A stretch of DNA of 5,867 bases from Gammaproteobacteria bacterium (GTDB lineage: Bacteria > Pseudomonadota > Gammaproteobacteria > UBA9214), in contig JAOUCV010000154.1 of assembly GCA_029859555.1 (NCBI GenBank), positions 1 to 5,867 of the forward strand, in the 5' to 3' direction. The stretch's first letter is position 1. The number at the start of each line of letters is the position of its first letter. Position numbers and translations under genes: made by a program. Below, in pieces: positions 5,498 through 5,867 of this stretch. The notes under the pieces are model-generated. The model had not been told where the DNA came from, did not search any database, and worked only from the letters and a program-made list of their open reading frames with translations.

Positions 5498-5512
5498 ACA
5501 GGCTTTTCCTGT
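5498..5512 (+). repeat. Small hairpin before the YgiQ-like gene
   Basis: acagg (5498-5502) and cctgt (5508-5512) pair around a ctttt loop, in the AT-rich stretch 28 bases before the start of the radical-SAM gene. A -10-like TAACAT (5512-5517) abuts it but has no good -35. It may be a leader hairpin or operator. Confidence 0.25.
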
Positions 5513-5540
5513 AACATGGCGGCAAACCCGGGAAATACCT

Positions 5541-5867
5541 ATGCCTGTCATCGCCGCCGCCACTGCCGACACTGCCCTCTACAGCTATCCGAAGTACTGG
5601 GCGGAGTGTTACGGCACCGCTAAATTCCTGCCCATGTGCCGGGCGGAGATGGATGCGCTCGGTTGGGATTCCTGCGACATCATTGTTGTCACCGGCGATG
5701 CCTATGTCGACCAGCCGTCGTTCGGTATGGCCATTATCGGGCGGTTACTGGAGGCACAGGGGTTTCGTGTCGGCATCATCGCGCAACCGGACTGGCAATC
5801 AAAAGCCCCGTTTGAAGTGCTCGGCAAACCAAACCTGTTCTTCGGTGTCACTGCCGGCAACATGGAC
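5541..5867 (+). CDS. ygiQ: YgiQ-family radical SAM protein, N-terminal part (cut by right edge)
   Basis: The frame from ATG 5541 stays open for 109 codons to the right edge. It matches the N-terminus of the YgiQ (UPF0313) radical-SAM family almost without gaps: [20 protein letters not shown] near residues 19-38, then [59 protein letters not shown] and [12 protein letters not shown] at the edge. This opening segment resembles the B12-binding-like N-terminal region that precedes the radical-SAM core. The cysteine cluster binding the iron-sulfur centre lies further downstream in the family and is not in the window, so catalytic integrity cannot be judged. Full-length relatives are roughly 600-750 residues. 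The biochemical role of YgiQ is not established. The start has only a weak GGGA upstream (about 5529-5532), but the N-terminus begins where homologues begin. The gene follows the palindromic element and is probably transcribed separately from the kinase-like gene. Confidence 0.93.
   Translation, partial: MPVIAAATADTALYSYPKYWAECYGTAKFLPMCRAEMDALGWDSCDIIVVTGDAYVDQPSFGMAIIGRLLEAQGFRVGIIAQPDWQSKAPFEVLGKPNLFFGVTAGNMD

Overview
The window reads as ordinary chromosomal DNA from a gammaproteobacterium of moderate GC content. The best clue is the gene cut by the right edge, whose N-terminus closely resembles the YgiQ radical-SAM family. A canonical CsrA, a PilZ-domain protein and an AraC-type regulator with an arabinose-binding-like N-terminal domain fit the same lineage. 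Genus cannot be read from the sequence. There are no rRNA or tRNA genes, no CRISPR array, no intact mobile element and no phage genes.

Layout, left to right. (1) Positions 1-166, minus strand: the start of a lipoprotein gene (signal peptide and lipobox) that leaves the window at the left edge. (2) About 254-742, plus strand: the decayed C-terminal half of a formylglycine-generating-enzyme/sulfatase-modifying-factor (FGE-sulfatase) domain gene, with two in-frame stops and several lost conserved tryptophans. (3) 745-773: a good sigma-70-like promoter just after the pseudogene, feeding a GTG-started PilZ-domain gene (813-1232). (4) 1233-1492: a non-coding leader with a perfect 8-bp stem-loop just before csrA (1493-1675). 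(5) 1719-2747, minus: an AraC-family regulator convergent with csrA. It is divergent, across a 128-bp AT-rich spacer with repeats and palindromes, from an unrecognised 207-residue gene (2876-3499). (6) 3544-4416, minus: an EamA/DMT-type ten-helix transporter, convergent with the unknown gene. (7) 4626-5339, plus: a cytidylate-kinase-like P-loop protein with an alpha-helical N-terminal extension. (8) 5384-5456: a 73-nt nested inverted repeat, probably an intergenic palindromic element. (9) 5541 to the right edge: the N-terminus of a YgiQ-family radical SAM protein.

Functionally this is a patchwork of mostly monocistronic genes, not one pathway. The only thematic link is that a c-di-GMP effector candidate (PilZ) and a global post-transcriptional regulator (CsrA) are neighbours; both classes commonly govern the motile/sessile switch. 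No convincing new multi-gene system is visible. The points most worth a second look are the tryptophan-losing FGE remnant, the csrA leader structure, the palindromic element at 5384-5456 and the unknown gene divergent from the AraC regulator.
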